Shown here piece by piece: positions 5,309-5,322 of a stretch of DNA of 5,322 bases. The translations under genes were made by a program, and so were the position numbers. Origin of the DNA: Succinatimonas sp. CAG:777 (lineage in GTDB: Bacteria; Pseudomonadota; Gammaproteobacteria; Enterobacterales; Succinivibrionaceae). Numbering within the stretch: the stretch's first letter is position 1; every line of letters starts with the position of its first letter. The notes beneath the pieces were generated by a model. It was not told the origin of the DNA and did not search any database. It saw nothing but the letters and a program-made list of their open reading frames with translations. Location: the NCBI GenBank assembly GCA_000431835.1, contig HF987933.1, positions 1 to 5,322 on the forward strand, given 5' to 3'.

Positions 5309-5322
5309 ATAGTTAACTGCTT

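Overview
The window is AT-rich bacterial DNA with two blocks facing each other. The left part (1-2595) reads on the plus strand and holds accessory or lineage-specific genes. The right part (3017-5261) reads on the minus strand and holds two conserved pyrimidine-salvage genes. Shine-Dalgarno sites, a Cys-rich Sel1-like protein and a DUF1703-type ATPase/nuclease suggest a low-GC, host-associated anaerobe. A gammaproteobacterium such as a member of the Succinivibrionaceae fits, but that placement is an impression from gene content, not something the sequence proves.

Plus strand: 1-852 is the C-terminal half of an AAA-ATPase-like/PD-(D/E)XK protein whose N-terminal ATPase part lies outside the window. 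A 339-bp non-coding stretch with short repeats and hairpin potential follows. Next is a membrane-anchored, cysteine-rich Sel1-like protein (1192-1728). A 351-bp gap then holds a 43-codon ORF with a good ribosome site (1780-1911), a nested hairpin, and a 9-codon ORF whose ribosome site lies in that hairpin. An unrecognised 143-aa gene with a strong ribosome site (2081-2512) overlaps a 28-aa ORF by ATGA. From 2596 to about 2820 there are short protein-like stretches broken by stops in several frames, possibly a decayed gene. Two large inverted repeats (2840-2883 and 2925-3002) fill the gap between the convergent blocks.

Minus strand: uraA (3882-5261, NCS2 uracil:H+ symporter) is transcribed first. 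It is followed by a near-perfect Rho-independent terminator (3844-3870), a 173-bp AT-rich leader with repeated dyad motifs, and upp (3017-3661, uracil phosphoribosyltransferase). Together they import uracil and trap it as UMP. The terminator between them implies that upp has its own promoter or depends on read-through.

No rRNA, tRNA, CRISPR array or intact mobile element was seen. The strongest candidates for something undescribed are the small-ORF/hairpin cluster at 1780-2595 and the paired 16-bp dyad repeats upstream of upp. Both are hypotheses from sequence pattern only.
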